Positions 15,652 to 23,832 of a DNA stretch of 47,021 nt are shown here, piece by piece. The stretch is from the NCBI RefSeq assembly GCF_002151125.1, contig NZ_MDJZ01000009.1:1-47021 (forward strand), in the 5' to 3' direction. The DNA comes from Clavibacter michiganensis (GTDB taxonomy: Bacteria; Actinomycetota; Actinomycetes; Actinomycetales; Microbacteriaceae). Made by a program: the position numbers and the translations under genes. Each line of letters starts with the position of its first letter. The stretch's first letter is position 1. The notes below the pieces were generated by a model. The model was not told the DNA's origin, did not search any database, and was given only the letters and a program-made list of their open reading frames with translations.

Positions 15652-16566
15652 CATCCTCGTCGTCTCGTCATCGTCACCGCTGTCGCGCCCGTCCTCTGGG
15701 GCACCACGTACGTCACCTCCACCGCCTTCCTCGTCGCCGACCATCCGCTTCTCACGGCTACCCTGCGCGCGCTGCCCGCGGGCCTCCTGCTCCTCGCCCT
15801 CGGCCGCGAGCTCCCGCGCGGGGCGTGGTGGTGGCGGTCCGGCGTGCTCGGGGCGCTCAACATCGGGGCGTTCTTCGCGTTCCTCTTCATCGCGGCCGAT
15901 CGGCTGCCGGGCGGGGTCGCGGCGGTCATCGGCGGCATCCAGCCGCTGCTCGTCTCGGCGCTGGCGGCCCGGATCCTCGGCGAGCGGATGCCGCTCCGGG
16001 TGATGGCGGCTGGGATCGTCGGGCTCGCGGGCGTCGCGCTCATCGTCCTCCGGGCAGACGCCCGTCTCGATGCGGTCGGCATCGTGGCCGCGCTCGCGGG
16101 CGCGTTCTGCATGGCGGTGGGTGTTGTGCTCGCGAAGCGGTGGGGTCCGGATCACCCGCCGCTCGTCACGACGTCGTGGCAGCTGCTCGCCGGCGGGATC
16201 CTCCTGGCTGCCCTCACCGCGACGCTCGAGCCGCTGCCCGTCGCTCCGCTCACCGCCGTCAACGTGGCCGGATACGCGTACCTGGCTCTCGTCGGCACGG
16301 CGGTCGCGTACCTCCTCTGGTTCCGCGGGGTGCGTGCCCTCCCGGCCCGGGTGCCCGCCTTCCTCGGGCTGCTCAGTCCGGTCGTCGCCGTCACGATCGG
16401 GCTCTGCTGGTCGGGTGAGACGCTGACCGCCTCCCAGGCCGTGGGGATGGCGCTGGTGCTCGTCTCCGTCGGCGCGTCCGTCGCGGTGCGGACGACGCAG
16501 CCGCGCGTGCCGCGGCCGGAGGGCGGGGGAGCGGACCCGTTCGCGCCTGGCAGGATGTCCCGGTGA
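15643..16566 (+). CDS. EamA/DMT family metabolite exporter
   Basis: A 307-residue, ten-helix drug/metabolite transporter. It has two EamA repeats: the first begins at VAPVLWGTTYVTSTAFL and the second near AGAFCMAVGVVLAKRWG, each five helices, with LAGAFCMA and YLLWFRGVRALPARVPA typical of the YdcZ/RhaT-like group. GTG 15643 is preferred to GTG 15625 because a -10 box lies six bases before it and the earlier start would lie within the operator. The divergent MarR gene is the likely regulator. The transported compound is unknown. The grpB-like gene overlaps its stop by four bases. Confidence 0.92.
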   Translation: MLSHPRRLVIVTAVAPVLWGTTYVTSTAFLVADHPLLTATLRALPAGLLLLALGRELPRGAWWWRSGVLGALNIGAFFAFLFIAADRLPGGVAAVIGGIQPLLVSALAARILGERMPLRVMAAGIVGLAGVALIVLRADARLDAVGIVAALAGAFCMAVGVVLAKRWGPDHPPLVTTSWQLLAGGILLAALTATLEPLPVAPLTAVNVAGYAYLALVGTAVAYLLWFRGVRALPARVPAFLGLLSPVVAVTIGLCWSGETLTASQAVGMALVLVSVGASVAVRTTQPRVPRPEGGGADPFAPGRMSR

Positions 16567-17129
16567 CGCATGACCGGGACCGCCGCCGACCCGACGTGAC
16601 GACCGTGGAGGTCGTGGGCGGGCAGCCGCCGCTCACGGTCGGGCTGCAGGAGCACGATCCCGGCTGGGCGGAGGCGTACCTCGTGCACCGGCGGCGGATC
16701 CTCGACGCGGTCGGCGACGCCGCGCTCGCCGTCGAGCACATCGGCTCCACGTCCGTGCCGGGGCTCGCCGCGAAGCCCATCGTCGACGTCGTGGTCGTGG
16801 TGGCCGACATCACGGCCGAGGAGGACCACGTCGCGCGTCTCGTCGCCGCCGGCTACGACCGGCGCGTCCGAGAGCCCGGGCACCGCCTGGTGCGCACGCC
16901 CGCGCGCGACGTGCACGTGCACGTGTACGAGGAGGGCGACCCCGCCGTGGAGGCGTACCTGCTGCTCCGCGACCGGCTCCGCGCGGATCCGGCCGACCGC
17001 GACCTCTACGAGCGCACGAAGCGGGAGCTCATGACCCGCCGGTGGGAGTCGATGGACGCCTACGCGGACGCGAAGACCGCCGTGATCCAGGGGATCCTCG
17101 CCCGGGCGCGGGCGGCGCGCACGTCCTGA
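16563..17129 (+). CDS. GrpB family protein (UPF0157)
   Basis: A 188-residue member of the GrpB family, a branch of the nucleotidyltransferase superfamily. The core is VEHIGSTSVPGLAAKPIVDV with the GST and DxV residues of the nucleotidyltransferase fold, and HVHVYEEGDPAVEAYLLLRD is the conserved C-terminal part. Some relatives modify dephospho-CoA-like substrates or RNA, but the role here is unknown. It starts at GTG 16563 in a GTGA overlap with the EamA stop, so it is translationally coupled to the exporter. Confidence 0.93.
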   Translation: MTHDRDRRRPDVTTVEVVGGQPPLTVGLQEHDPGWAEAYLVHRRRILDAVGDAALAVEHIGSTSVPGLAAKPIVDVVVVVADITAEEDHVARLVAAGYDRRVREPGHRLVRTPARDVHVHVYEEGDPAVEAYLLLRDRLRADPADRDLYERTKRELMTRRWESMDAYADAKTAVIQGILARARAARTS

Positions 17130-17206
17130 CGCGTCTCGGAGCAGCGCACGCCGCTGCCAGGCTGGTCGCGTCGCGTGGATCCGCCCGCGCGCGAGACGGG
17201 AGACCC

Positions 17207-17611
17207 ATGACCGCCGTGACGCTGATCCGCTCCGCCGCCCTCTCGGACGCCGCCGAGTACGCCTACGCCGCCACCGCACCCGCCGACGCGCGGCTCGTGT
17301 TCCTGGCGGGATCCTGCCCGCTCGACGCGGACGGCCGCACGGTCGGCGTGGGGGATCACGCGGCGCAGGCCGCGCGCTGCGTCGAGAACCTGCGGGTCAC
17401 GCTGGAGGCGGCGGGCGCGACGCTCGCGGATCTCGTCAGCACGCGCGTGCTCGTCGCCTCGGACCGCCAGGCGGACCTCGTGACCGCGTGGGAGGTCGTC
17501 CGCGACGCGCTCGCGCCGCACGACCCGCCGAGCACGCTGCTCGGCGTCACCGTGCTCGGCTACGACGACCAGCTCGTGGAGGTCGAGGCGGTCGCGGCCG
17601 TCGTGGACTGA
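17207..17611 (+). CDS. RidA family (YjgF/UK114) protein
   Basis: A 134-residue RidA-type protein. Family members hydrolyse reactive imines and enamines released by PLP enzymes. The sequence has FLAGSCPLDADGRTVGVGDH, CVENLRVTLEAAGATLADL and a C-terminal LLGVTVLGYDDQLVEVEAV in the expected order. The Arg that binds the substrate carboxylate in true RidA (in an R-P-type loop) is not obvious here: the tail reads VTVLGYDDQLVEVEA, so it may be one of the other Rid subgroups. GGGAGA precedes ATG 17207. It is convergent with the YrhK-like gene. Confidence 0.88.
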   Translation: MTAVTLIRSAALSDAAEYAYAATAPADARLVFLAGSCPLDADGRTVGVGDHAAQAARCVENLRVTLEAAGATLADLVSTRVLVASDRQADLVTAWEVVRDALAPHDPPSTLLGVTVLGYDDQLVEVEAVAAVVD

Positions 17612-17699
17612 CCGGGGCTGCGACGGCACCGGAGCGCGCTGGCCTGCCGGGCGTCCATCGCGCCGAGCCGCGCGGCCCGGCACGCGCGACCCGGGTCCC

Positions 17700-17999
17700 T
17701 CAGTAGTCGTGTCCCGTGTCGGCCGGCGCCGTGGATCCGATGCGGGTGAGGTGCACCCGGCGACCCAGGCGGATGAGCGGGCGGATCATCAGCTGGATGC
17801 TGCCGACGAGGAACAGCCAGGTCCCCGCGGTGGTGGTCGACTCGGAGAAGAAGAGGATGCTGCCGGCCACGAACCACGCCGCGACCATGATGTCGTTGAC
17901 GATGCTCGCGACCTCGTACTTGTGGCGGATGACGAGCTCCTCGTGCCCGATCGTGATGGTCACGGAGCGGCTCTTCCCGGGATCCTCGTGCGGCGTCAC
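17700..17999 (-). CDS. YrhK-like small membrane protein
   Basis: A 99-residue protein with a YrhK-type domain: ELVIRHKYEVASIVNDIMVA, then two membrane helices (about 35-50 and 57-72) joined by FFSESTTTAG. GTG 17999 overlaps the adenine deaminase stop in a GTGA arrangement, so the two genes are coupled. The function of the family is unknown. A membrane partner for a purine enzyme is unusual, and the pairing may be only an operon accident. Confidence 0.85.
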   Translation of the reverse strand: MTPHEDPGKSRSVTITIGHEELVIRHKYEVASIVNDIMVAAWFVAGSILFFSESTTTAGTWLFLVGSIQLMIRPLIRLGRRVHLTRIGSTAPADTGHDY

Positions 18000-18997
18000 A
18001 GCGCGGAGGCCCGCCATGCGTCGACCGCGGCGACGAGCTCGGCGCGGCGGTCGTCGGGGAGGAACGAGGCCTCGAAGGAGTTGCGGGCGAGGAGCGCGAC
18101 GGCGTCGTCGTCGAACGCGTGCGCCACGCGCAGCTGCCGGAGGTTCTCGCCGAGGTAGCCGCCGAAGTAGGCGGGGTCGTCGCTGTTGACGGTCGCGAGA
18201 ACGCCGCGCGCGAGGAGCTCGGGCAGGGCGTGCTCGTCGAGCGTCTCGTTCACGCCGAGGCGCACGTTCGAGAGCGGGCAGACGGTCAGCGGGATCCGGT
18301 CGGCGACGAGCCGGTCGACGAGCGCGGGATCCTCGAGGCAGCGCACCCCGTGATCCACCCGCTCCACGCGCAGCAGGTCGAGCGCCTCGTGGATGTACGC
18401 CGGCGGACCCTCCTCGCCCGCGTGCGCGACCGCGTGCAGGCCGAGCTCCCGGGCCCGCGCGAAGACGTCGACGAAGAGCGACGGCGGGTAGCCGACCTCG
18501 GCGGAGTCGAGCCCGACGGCGAGGATCTCGTGGGCGCGGCCGGCGACGGACTCGAGCGTCGCCATCGCCTCCGCCACCGGGCGGTCGCGGAGGAAGCTGA
18601 GGATCAGGCCGCCCGAGATGCCGTGGCGCACGCGCGCGTCGCGGAGGGCGTCGAGGAGGCCGTCGACCACGTCGTCGACCGGCACGCCGCGCGTGGTGTG
18701 CGCCTGCGGGTCGAAGGACATCTCCACGTGCCGGACCCCGTCGGCCGCGGCCCGCTCGAGGTACGCGGCGGCGAGGTCGTGGAAGTCGCGGCGGGTGCGC
18801 AGGACCGCGGTGCACGCGTAGTAGAGGTCGAGGAACGACTGCAGGTCGGTGAAGGCGTAGCGCGAGCGGAGGTCCTCGATGTCGGCGTAGGGCAGCTCGA
18901 CGCCGTTGCGCTCGGCCAGCTCGAACACCAGCTCGGGCTCGAGGGTGCCCTCGACGTGGAGGTGCAGCTCGGCGGTGGGCGGGAGCGTGGAGATCAT
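17996..18997 (-). CDS. Adenine deaminase (adenosine deaminase family)
   Basis: A 333-residue metal-dependent amidohydrolase-fold deaminase converting adenine to hypoxanthine and ammonia. Metal ligands are His12 and His14 in AELHLHVEGTLEPE; the catalytic Glu and His are in AVAHAGEEGPP, and the second aspartate motif reads NSDDPAYFGGYLGEN. This last motif and LSNVRLGV mark adenine deaminases rather than true adenosine deaminases, which have a different residue after SDDP (family knowledge). ATG 18997 is preceded by the -10 box TACCGT at six bases. It is followed by a coupled YrhK-like gene. Confidence 0.91.
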   Translation of the reverse strand: MISTLPPTAELHLHVEGTLEPELVFELAERNGVELPYADIEDLRSRYAFTDLQSFLDLYYACTAVLRTRRDFHDLAAAYLERAAADGVRHVEMSFDPQAHTTRGVPVDDVVDGLLDALRDARVRHGISGGLILSFLRDRPVAEAMATLESVAGRAHEILAVGLDSAEVGYPPSLFVDVFARARELGLHAVAHAGEEGPPAYIHEALDLLRVERVDHGVRCLEDPALVDRLVADRIPLTVCPLSNVRLGVNETLDEHALPELLARGVLATVNSDDPAYFGGYLGENLRQLRVAHAFDDDAVALLARNSFEASFLPDDRRAELVAAVDAWRASAL

Positions 18998-19003
18998 CCG
19001 TCC

Positions 19004-19009
19004 ACGGTA
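19004..19009 (-). promoter_or_regulatory. -10 box TACCGT of the adenine deaminase (leaderless)
   Basis: TACCGT, six bases, then ATG 18997. Confidence 0.5.
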
Positions 19010-19051
19010 ACGGGCGGGGGCGGGGTCGCTGCCGGGTGCAGGACGCGTCCG

Positions 19052-19057
19052 TAGGCT
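19052..19057 (+). promoter_or_regulatory. -10 box TAGGCT of the 87-residue gene (leaderless)
   Basis: TAGGCT, six bases, then ATG 19064. Confidence 0.5.
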
Positions 19058-19063
19058 CGGGGG

Positions 19064-19327
19064 ATGGAGGCGTTCGAGGTCACGGTGCTCGGGGAGCGCT
19101 GGCGGATCTCGGAGCGCGAGCCGCGGGGCGCGACCCCGACGTACGACCTCGACTGGCTCAGCGGCCCGGCGGAGGGCACGTACGGGTTCACGGTCGGCGG
19201 AGCGCCGCGCACGCCCGAGCAGCTGATCGCGGAGGCCACCGCGTTCGTGGACGACTTCTCGGAGCCCGGCGGCATCGGCGAGGACTTCGCGGGATTCGTC
19301 CCGGCCCGCTTCCGCCGCGAGGGGTGA
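19064..19327 (+). CDS. Small hypothetical protein
   Basis: An 87-residue protein (MEAFEVTVLGERWRISEREP...). It is soluble, acidic and Gly-rich, with a short TYDLDWL and YGFTVGG stretch that looks like beta strands. I do not recognise the family. Its start is supported by a leaderless -10 box. It lies in the same orientation as the VOC gene but 64 bases apart, so whether they share a transcript is unclear. Confidence 0.65.
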   Translation: MEAFEVTVLGERWRISEREPRGATPTYDLDWLSGPAEGTYGFTVGGAPRTPEQLIAEATAFVDDFSEPGGIGEDFAGFVPARFRREG

Positions 19328-19391
19328 GCGCGGCGGCGTCCGGTGCGGGCCGGCACCCGTCGGGCGGCGGGCCGTCTGCGAGCATGGCCGC

Positions 19392-19832
19392 ATGGATCCC
19401 GACGACGAGCCCGACCTGGTCCCCGAGCTGCTGGTCACCGACCTCGCCGCGAGCCTCGCGTTCTGGCGCGACCTCTGCGGCTTCACCGTGCGGTACGACC
19501 GCCCCGCCGAGGGCTTCGCGTACATCGCCCGCGGCGGCGCTCACCTCATGCTCGAGCAGACGGGCATCATCCGGAACTGGGTGAGCGGGCCGATGGAGCG
19601 GCCGTTCGGGCGCGGGATCAACTTCCAGATCGGCGTCGAGGACGCCGACGCGATGGCCGAGGCGCTCGCCGCGGCCGGGGTCGCGCTGTTCCTCGAGCCG
19701 GAGACGACCTGGTACCGGATCGGCGACGAGGAGACGGGCGTGCGCCAGTTCCTCGTCCAGGATCCCGACGGCTACCTCGTGCGCTTCCAGTCGTCGATCG
19801 GGCGGCGGCCGGTGGAGGAGTCCGCCGGCTGA
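19392..19832 (+). CDS. VOC family protein (glyoxalase/bleomycin-resistance fold)
   Basis: A 146-residue single-domain vicinal-oxygen-chelate protein with two beta-alpha-beta-beta-beta units. Markers: VPELLVTDLAASLAFWRDL at the start, a metal-ligand region in ARGGAHLMLEQTG, FQIGVEDADAMAEALAAAG and RQFLVQDPDGYLVRFQSS at the end. Such proteins act as dioxygenases, isomerases or resistance proteins; the substrate cannot be told. The stop codon lies inside the first unit of a 16-bp triple repeat. GAGCAT six bases before ATG 19392 may be a weak -10. Confidence 0.9.
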   Translation: MDPDDEPDLVPELLVTDLAASLAFWRDLCGFTVRYDRPAEGFAYIARGGAHLMLEQTGIIRNWVSGPMERPFGRGINFQIGVEDADAMAEALAAAGVALFLEPETTWYRIGDEETGVRQFLVQDPDGYLVRFQSSIGRRPVEESAG

Positions 19833-19871
19833 GGGCAGTGCCGGCTGAGGGCACCGCCGGCTGAGGGCGCC
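19824..19871 (+). repeat. 16-bp tandem repeat, three copies
   Basis: Units begin GCCGGCTGAGGGC at 19824, 19840 and 19856, each 16 bases. The first copy contains the VOC stop codon and every copy carries TGA in the same place, so insertions or losses of units cannot extend the protein. It leads into the terminator hairpin. Confidence 0.8.
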
Positions 19872-19872
19872 G

Positions 19873-19904
19873 CCGCGGCCCGCCCGGGTCCGGGCGGGCC
19901 GCGG
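19873..19904. terminator. 14-bp perfect hairpin between convergent genes
   Basis: Left arm 19873-19886 pairs with 19891-19904 around a four-base loop, 40 bases after the VOC stop and 4 bases before the DsbA-like stop. A likely bidirectional terminator. Confidence 0.85.
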
Positions 19905-19907
19905 ACT

Positions 19908-20714
19908 TCATCCCTCCGCGATCCCCGCGGGCAGGGTCGCGCCGGCCGCCGTGAGGGCGTCCACGAGCCCCTGACCGCTCACCGTGGCGGTCTTCTGCCC
20001 GCCGATCGTGAGGGTCGGCGTCCCGGTGACGCCGGCGGCGGCCGCCGTCTCGGTGTTGGCGGTGATCCAGCCGGCGTACGCGCCCTTCTCCGTGCAGGTG
20101 AGGGCCTCGGCGTCGGTGACCCCCTGCGAGCCGAGCCACGAGGAGAAGTCCTTCCCCGTCCACGAGTCGGTCGCGGCCGAGTGGTTGGCGAAGAGCGCGG
20201 AGTGCACGCCGGGCCACGCGGACGGGTCGTGCTGCAGCACGCACGCGGCGGTGCTGCCGGCGGCGCGGCCGTAGTTCGTGACGATCCGGATGGGGTGGTA
20301 GACGACGCGCACCTGCCCGGATGCCGCGACGCGGTCGAGGAGCGGGCCGGTCGCGGCCTCGTACTCCTGGCAGTGCGGGCAGGAGTAGTCCTCGTAGATG
20401 TCGAGCGTCACGGGCGCGTCCGCGGCGCCGACGGAGACGGCGTCGGGCTCGGTGGTCACGTGCGCCTCGCCGCCGCTCGCGAGCTGCACGGTGGCGTCCG
20501 CGGTGGGCGCCACGCTGCCGGCGGATGCCTGGTCCCGGAGGAGGCTGGCGCCGCCCCAGATGCCGGCGACGAGGATCACGACGGCGCCGGCGACGCCGAG
20601 CTGGGTGAGGAGGCGGCGGCGCTTGCGACGCGCCTCCTCGAGGCGCCGCTGCGCGTTCGCCTTCTCCCGGATCTCGCGGGTGCGGTCGCGGTCGGCGCTG
20701 GTCCTCTTGCTCAT
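19908..20714 (-). CDS. Membrane-anchored DsbA-like thioredoxin-fold oxidoreductase
   Basis: A 268-residue protein with a basic, charged cytoplasmic N-terminus, one membrane helix at about residues 40-58, then an extracytoplasmic thioredoxin-fold domain. The active site is CPHC (near residue 113), followed by a VYHPIRIV strand and the cis-proline loop in GVTGTPTLTIGG. The insert contains a further cysteine pair (CVL... and LTCTEKG). Actinobacterial members of this group oxidise exported proteins. Alone in its transcription unit, with AGGAG before ATG 20714. It lies downstream of the CopD-CtaG gene, which fits a shared role in copper/cytochrome assembly (inference). Confidence 0.9.
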   Translation of the reverse strand: MSKRTSADRDRTREIREKANAQRRLEEARRKRRRLLTQLGVAGAVVILVAGIWGGASLLRDQASAGSVAPTADATVQLASGGEAHVTTEPDAVSVGAADAPVTLDIYEDYSCPHCQEYEAATGPLLDRVAASGQVRVVYHPIRIVTNYGRAAGSTAACVLQHDPSAWPGVHSALFANHSAATDSWTGKDFSSWLGSQGVTDAEALTCTEKGAYAGWITANTETAAAAGVTGTPTLTIGGQKTATVSGQGLVDALTAAGATLPAGIAEG

Positions 20715-20811
20715 GATGCGGTGCTCCTGTCGGTGGGTCGGATTCGGTCGGGATGGAGGTCGGGGCGGGAGGGGACGGGGTGGATGCGCGCGGTGCGCGC
20801 CGCGTGCCCGA

Positions 20812-22914
20812 TCACGGCGCCGGCCGCCGCTCGTCGGCGCGCTCGTCGAGGGCGGACAGCCGCGCGTTGTAGGCGCGCAGCTCGGCGTCGTCGTCCCGCG
20901 CGGCCGCCCGGTCGTAGCGCGTGGCGGCGCGCTGCTCGGATCCGGACCACTGCCGGACGACCATGAGCGCCACGAGCACGACGGGCAGCTCGCCGGCGCC
21001 CCACGCGATGCCGCCGCCCGCGGCCTGGTCCGCGAGCAGCTGCGCGTCGGTCTGGAGGCCGAGCTGATGCCACCAGTCGATCGCGAGGATCTGCGTGCCC
21101 GACATGATCGCGAGGCCGAAGAACGCGTGGAACGCCATGGTGGCGAGCAGGAGCATCAGCCGGATCGGGTAGGGCGGGCGCGTCGGCCCCGGATCCACCC
21201 CGATCAGCACGAAGAAGAAGAGGTACCCGCTGAGGAGGAAGTGGACCGTCATCAGCATGTGGCCCTGGTGGGTGGCGAGCGACCACTCGAACCACGGCGT
21301 GTAGTAGAACGCCACGAGGCTCCCGGCGAAGACGACCGCGGCGACGATCGGGTTCGTCACGATCCGGGAGTACCGGGAGTGCGTCGCGACCAGCACCCAC
21401 TCGCGCACGCCGCGGCTGCCGTCCTTCCGAGCCGGCAGCGCGCGCAGCAGCAGGAGCGCGGGGGCGCCGAGCACGAGCAGCGGCGTTACGTACATCATCA
21501 GCAGCATGTGCTGGATCATGTGGGTGCTGAAGTGCACCGCCCCGTACACCGCGGGCCCGCCGCTCGTGGCGTAGACGAGCATCGCGCAGCCGAGCAGCCA
21601 CGGCACCGTGCGCGCGGCCGACCACGCGTCGCCGCGCCGGCGGAGGCGCCGCACCGCGACGAGGTAGAGGCCGGCCATGACCGCCGCCAGCCCGAGGAAC
21701 AGGACGTTCGGGTGGACGGCCGTGAGCATCCGCAGCGGCGTGACGGGGTCGGGGAACGTGAAGCCTATGAGCGAGGCCAGCGGGTCGACGTCCGCGATGG
21801 TCGTCTGCGGCACGGGCGGGGCGCTGCGCGAGAGCGCCACGGAGACGCCCATCGCGACGGACATGACGACGACCTCGCCGACCGCGAGCCGGAGGAACGC
21901 CGTGCGGCGGGTCGCGTCGCGGACGAGCCCGGGGATGAGGATCCGGCGGTGCGCGAACCCGGCGACGCCGAGCCCGATGAGGATCGCCGTCTTCACCAGC
22001 AGGAGGAGCCCGTACGAGGTGGTCACGAGGTCGAGCGGCGAGCCGATGCGGAGCGACGCGTTGACGGTCCCCGACAGCGCGACCGCGACGAACGCCCACC
22101 CGGCGAGCGTCGAGTAGCGGCCGACGACCGCGGGCAGCGCGCCCTTCGCGAGCCGGTGGCAGAGGATCACCGCGACCAGGCCGCCGGCCCAGACCGTGAC
22201 GCCGACGAGGTGGATCCCGAGGCTGTCCACCGCGTTCGCGTGCTCGTACGTGCCGGCGGCGTGACCCGACAGCGACAGCGGGAGCAGCGCGGCGAGCGCC
22301 ACGGCGGCGGCGACGCCGATCCCCGAGACGCTCCGCGTCCAGGCGCTGATCCCGAAGGCCACGGCCACGCAGACGAGGGACGCGAGGAGGGTCTGGCCGA
22401 GCTCGAGCTGCAGCGTGAAGTAGCCGAACTGGCCCCGGAAGGTCGGGGAGGTGAGCGGGACGCCGATCACGTTCGCGCCCGAGAGCGCGAGCACGGCGAT
22501 GCCGGCGGCCAGCCACACGGCGGCGGCGCGCGATGCCCAGCGGGCGGCCGTCCACTGCGCGGCGCTCGCCATCCCCGGGTGCCTCCTCTGCCCGGGCAGC
22601 GCGAAGGCGGCGACCACGAGCAGCCCGATGGTCACCGCGGCGGCCGCGTCGTGGACGACGCGCGCGACGGGCAGGCCGTAGGTGACGACGTCGCCGGGAT
22701 CCACGAGGAGGGTCTGCGTGGTCGCGCCCGTGAAGGCGGCGGCCGCGAGCGTCACGGCGACGGCGAGCGGCAGGCACGCCCACAGCAGCGCGGGGCGCGC
22801 GCGGATCCGGATGCGGGGGACGGACAGCGTGCGGGGCTCGAAGACGGGATCGTCGGGATCCGGATCGTCGTGGTCGGCGCGCGGGGCGGTGGGCAGGGCG
22901 GAGCGTGGGGGCAT
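20812..22914 (-). CDS. CopD-CtaG fusion, copper/cytochrome oxidase assembly membrane protein
   Basis: A 700-residue, roughly 14-helix fusion. The first half (residues about 45-335) is a CopD copper-resistance domain, with LSLSGHAAGTYEHANAVDSL and a conserved VTVWAGGL helix; the second half (about 395-665) is the CtaG/caa3_CtaG domain, with THMIQHMLLMMYVTPLL and conserved His pairs. CopD domains are linked to copper import, and CtaG domains to insertion of copper into cytochrome oxidase. The fusion is known in actinobacteria. Translation starts at ATG 22914 behind GAGGA. It lies between the DsbA-like and the Met/His-rich membrane gene, all on the same strand. Confidence 0.94.
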   Translation of the reverse strand: MPPRSALPTAPRADHDDPDPDDPVFEPRTLSVPRIRIRARPALLWACLPLAVAVTLAAAAFTGATTQTLLVDPGDVVTYGLPVARVVHDAAAAVTIGLLVVAAFALPGQRRHPGMASAAQWTAARWASRAAAVWLAAGIAVLALSGANVIGVPLTSPTFRGQFGYFTLQLELGQTLLASLVCVAVAFGISAWTRSVSGIGVAAAVALAALLPLSLSGHAAGTYEHANAVDSLGIHLVGVTVWAGGLVAVILCHRLAKGALPAVVGRYSTLAGWAFVAVALSGTVNASLRIGSPLDLVTTSYGLLLLVKTAILIGLGVAGFAHRRILIPGLVRDATRRTAFLRLAVGEVVVMSVAMGVSVALSRSAPPVPQTTIADVDPLASLIGFTFPDPVTPLRMLTAVHPNVLFLGLAAVMAGLYLVAVRRLRRRGDAWSAARTVPWLLGCAMLVYATSGGPAVYGAVHFSTHMIQHMLLMMYVTPLLVLGAPALLLLRALPARKDGSRGVREWVLVATHSRYSRIVTNPIVAAVVFAGSLVAFYYTPWFEWSLATHQGHMLMTVHFLLSGYLFFFVLIGVDPGPTRPPYPIRLMLLLATMAFHAFFGLAIMSGTQILAIDWWHQLGLQTDAQLLADQAAGGGIAWGAGELPVVLVALMVVRQWSGSEQRAATRYDRAAARDDDAELRAYNARLSALDERADERRPAP

Positions 22915-22964
22915 GGGGGTGTCCTCGGTCGGCGCCGGGTCGGGGCGCGACGGGACGGCCGGCC

Positions 22965-22978
22965 CCCCGGGCCCGGGG
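22965..22978. promoter_or_regulatory. GC-only palindrome CCCCGGGCCCGGGG upstream of CopD-CtaG
   Basis: A perfect 14-bp self-complementary sequence 50 bases upstream of the start codon. G/C-tract palindromes are typical binding sites of CsoR-type copper regulators, but no CsoR gene is in the window, so this is only suggestive. Confidence 0.3.
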
Positions 22979-23052
22979 ATCCGATCGGGTCGGATCGCTC
23001 GGGATCGCGGGGAGGCGGGCGCGTCGGGGTGCGCGTCGGAGGACGCGCGAGG

Positions 23053-23076
23053 GCACGACGCCCCGAGGCGTCGTGC
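23053..23076 (-). terminator. Hairpin after the Met/His-rich membrane gene
   Basis: A perfect 10-bp stem with a four-base loop (23053-23062 and 23067-23076), 45 bases after the stop of the upstream gene and 138 bases before the CopD-CtaG start. Confidence 0.7.
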
Positions 23077-23120
23077 GTCGTCCGGGCGCCGTCGGGCGCG
23101 CCGGATCGGGAGGGGCCGGA

Positions 23121-23759
23121 TCAGGCGGCGGCGGGCGGCCCGCGGTGGGGGAGCGCCGCGACGCAGACGCCGAGGTCGCGGATGCCCGCGCGGATCGAGC
23201 GCGCGACGCGATGGCGCACCTCGGCGCGCGGCACGACCTCGAGCGAGGCGACGCGGATCAGCACCCGGAGGCGCGTGCGCGCGAGGGCCACGAGGTCCCA
23301 GAAGGCGCGCTCGCCGGATCGCAGCGCCGCGATCGTGAGGACGGCGGCGAGGAGGTGCGCGATCCACATCGAGGATCCGTGGTGCATGCCGCCCATGTCC
23401 GCCGCGCCGGTCGCGGCGCTTCCGGTGCTGATCAGGTGGCCGCCCATGCCGTGGTGCCCGCCGACGACCCGCATGGTCGTCGAGGTGGGCGCGCCGACGG
23501 AGAAGAGGAGGTGCAGGACGGCCTGGCTGCTCGCGACGGCGAGGGCGAGGCGGGCGGTCGAGACCGTGCGGCCCGCGAGCAGGACGCAGGTGGGCACCGC
23601 GAGCGCCGCCGCGAGGACGAGTCCGACCGCGCCCGGGACGGGCCCGCCGCCGGCGAGGTGCGACAGCATCGACACGAGGATGGCGAAGGCGGCCGTGACG
23701 GTGCCGCGCACGACGCGCGTCCCCCGCCCGGCCATCGCCAGCGTCTCCGGATCCCTCAT
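23121..23759 (-). CDS. Met/His-rich membrane protein of the copper region
   Basis: A 212-residue protein with four hydrophobic segments and a His/Met/Gly-rich loop (GGHHGMGGHLIS ... DMGGMHHGSSM, residues about 103-132), a pattern expected for binding copper or similar soft metals at the extracellular face. The C-terminal half is basic with conserved cysteines ending LPHRG. A -10 box TAGGCT (23774-23769) puts the transcript start near 23762, so ATG 23759 is preferred over GTG 23765. I do not recognise a named family. It lies upstream of CopD-CtaG, separated by a hairpin, and a metal-related role is inferred from sequence and neighbourhood. Confidence 0.78.
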   Translation of the reverse strand: MRDPETLAMAGRGTRVVRGTVTAAFAILVSMLSHLAGGGPVPGAVGLVLAAALAVPTCVLLAGRTVSTARLALAVASSQAVLHLLFSVGAPTSTTMRVVGGHHGMGGHLISTGSAATGAADMGGMHHGSSMWIAHLLAAVLTIAALRSGERAFWDLVALARTRLRVLIRVASLEVVPRAEVRHRVARSIRAGIRDLGVCVAALPHRGPPAAA

Positions 23760-23832
23760 CTGCACGACAGCCTAGGTGCGTCCCCCGGGGAGACGGTGGG
23801 CGGCGGCCGCGGACCGCGCGCTCGGCCCGGGC

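Noticed and set aside
16563-17129. GrpB-like gene as kinase or acetyltransferase
   Set aside because: The GSTSVPGL and KPIVDV pattern belongs to the GrpB branch of nucleotidyltransferases.
20786-20800. GCGCGC-ggt-GCGCGC as an operator upstream of the DsbA-like gene
   Set aside because: CG-only repeats are expected by chance in this composition.
20398-23775. Very long frame (over 1,100 codons) on the + strand opposite the DsbA/CopD-CtaG genes
   Set aside because: Composition of Arg, Ala, Gly, Pro and His with no motif; the opposite strand carries clear domains. A GC-skew artefact.
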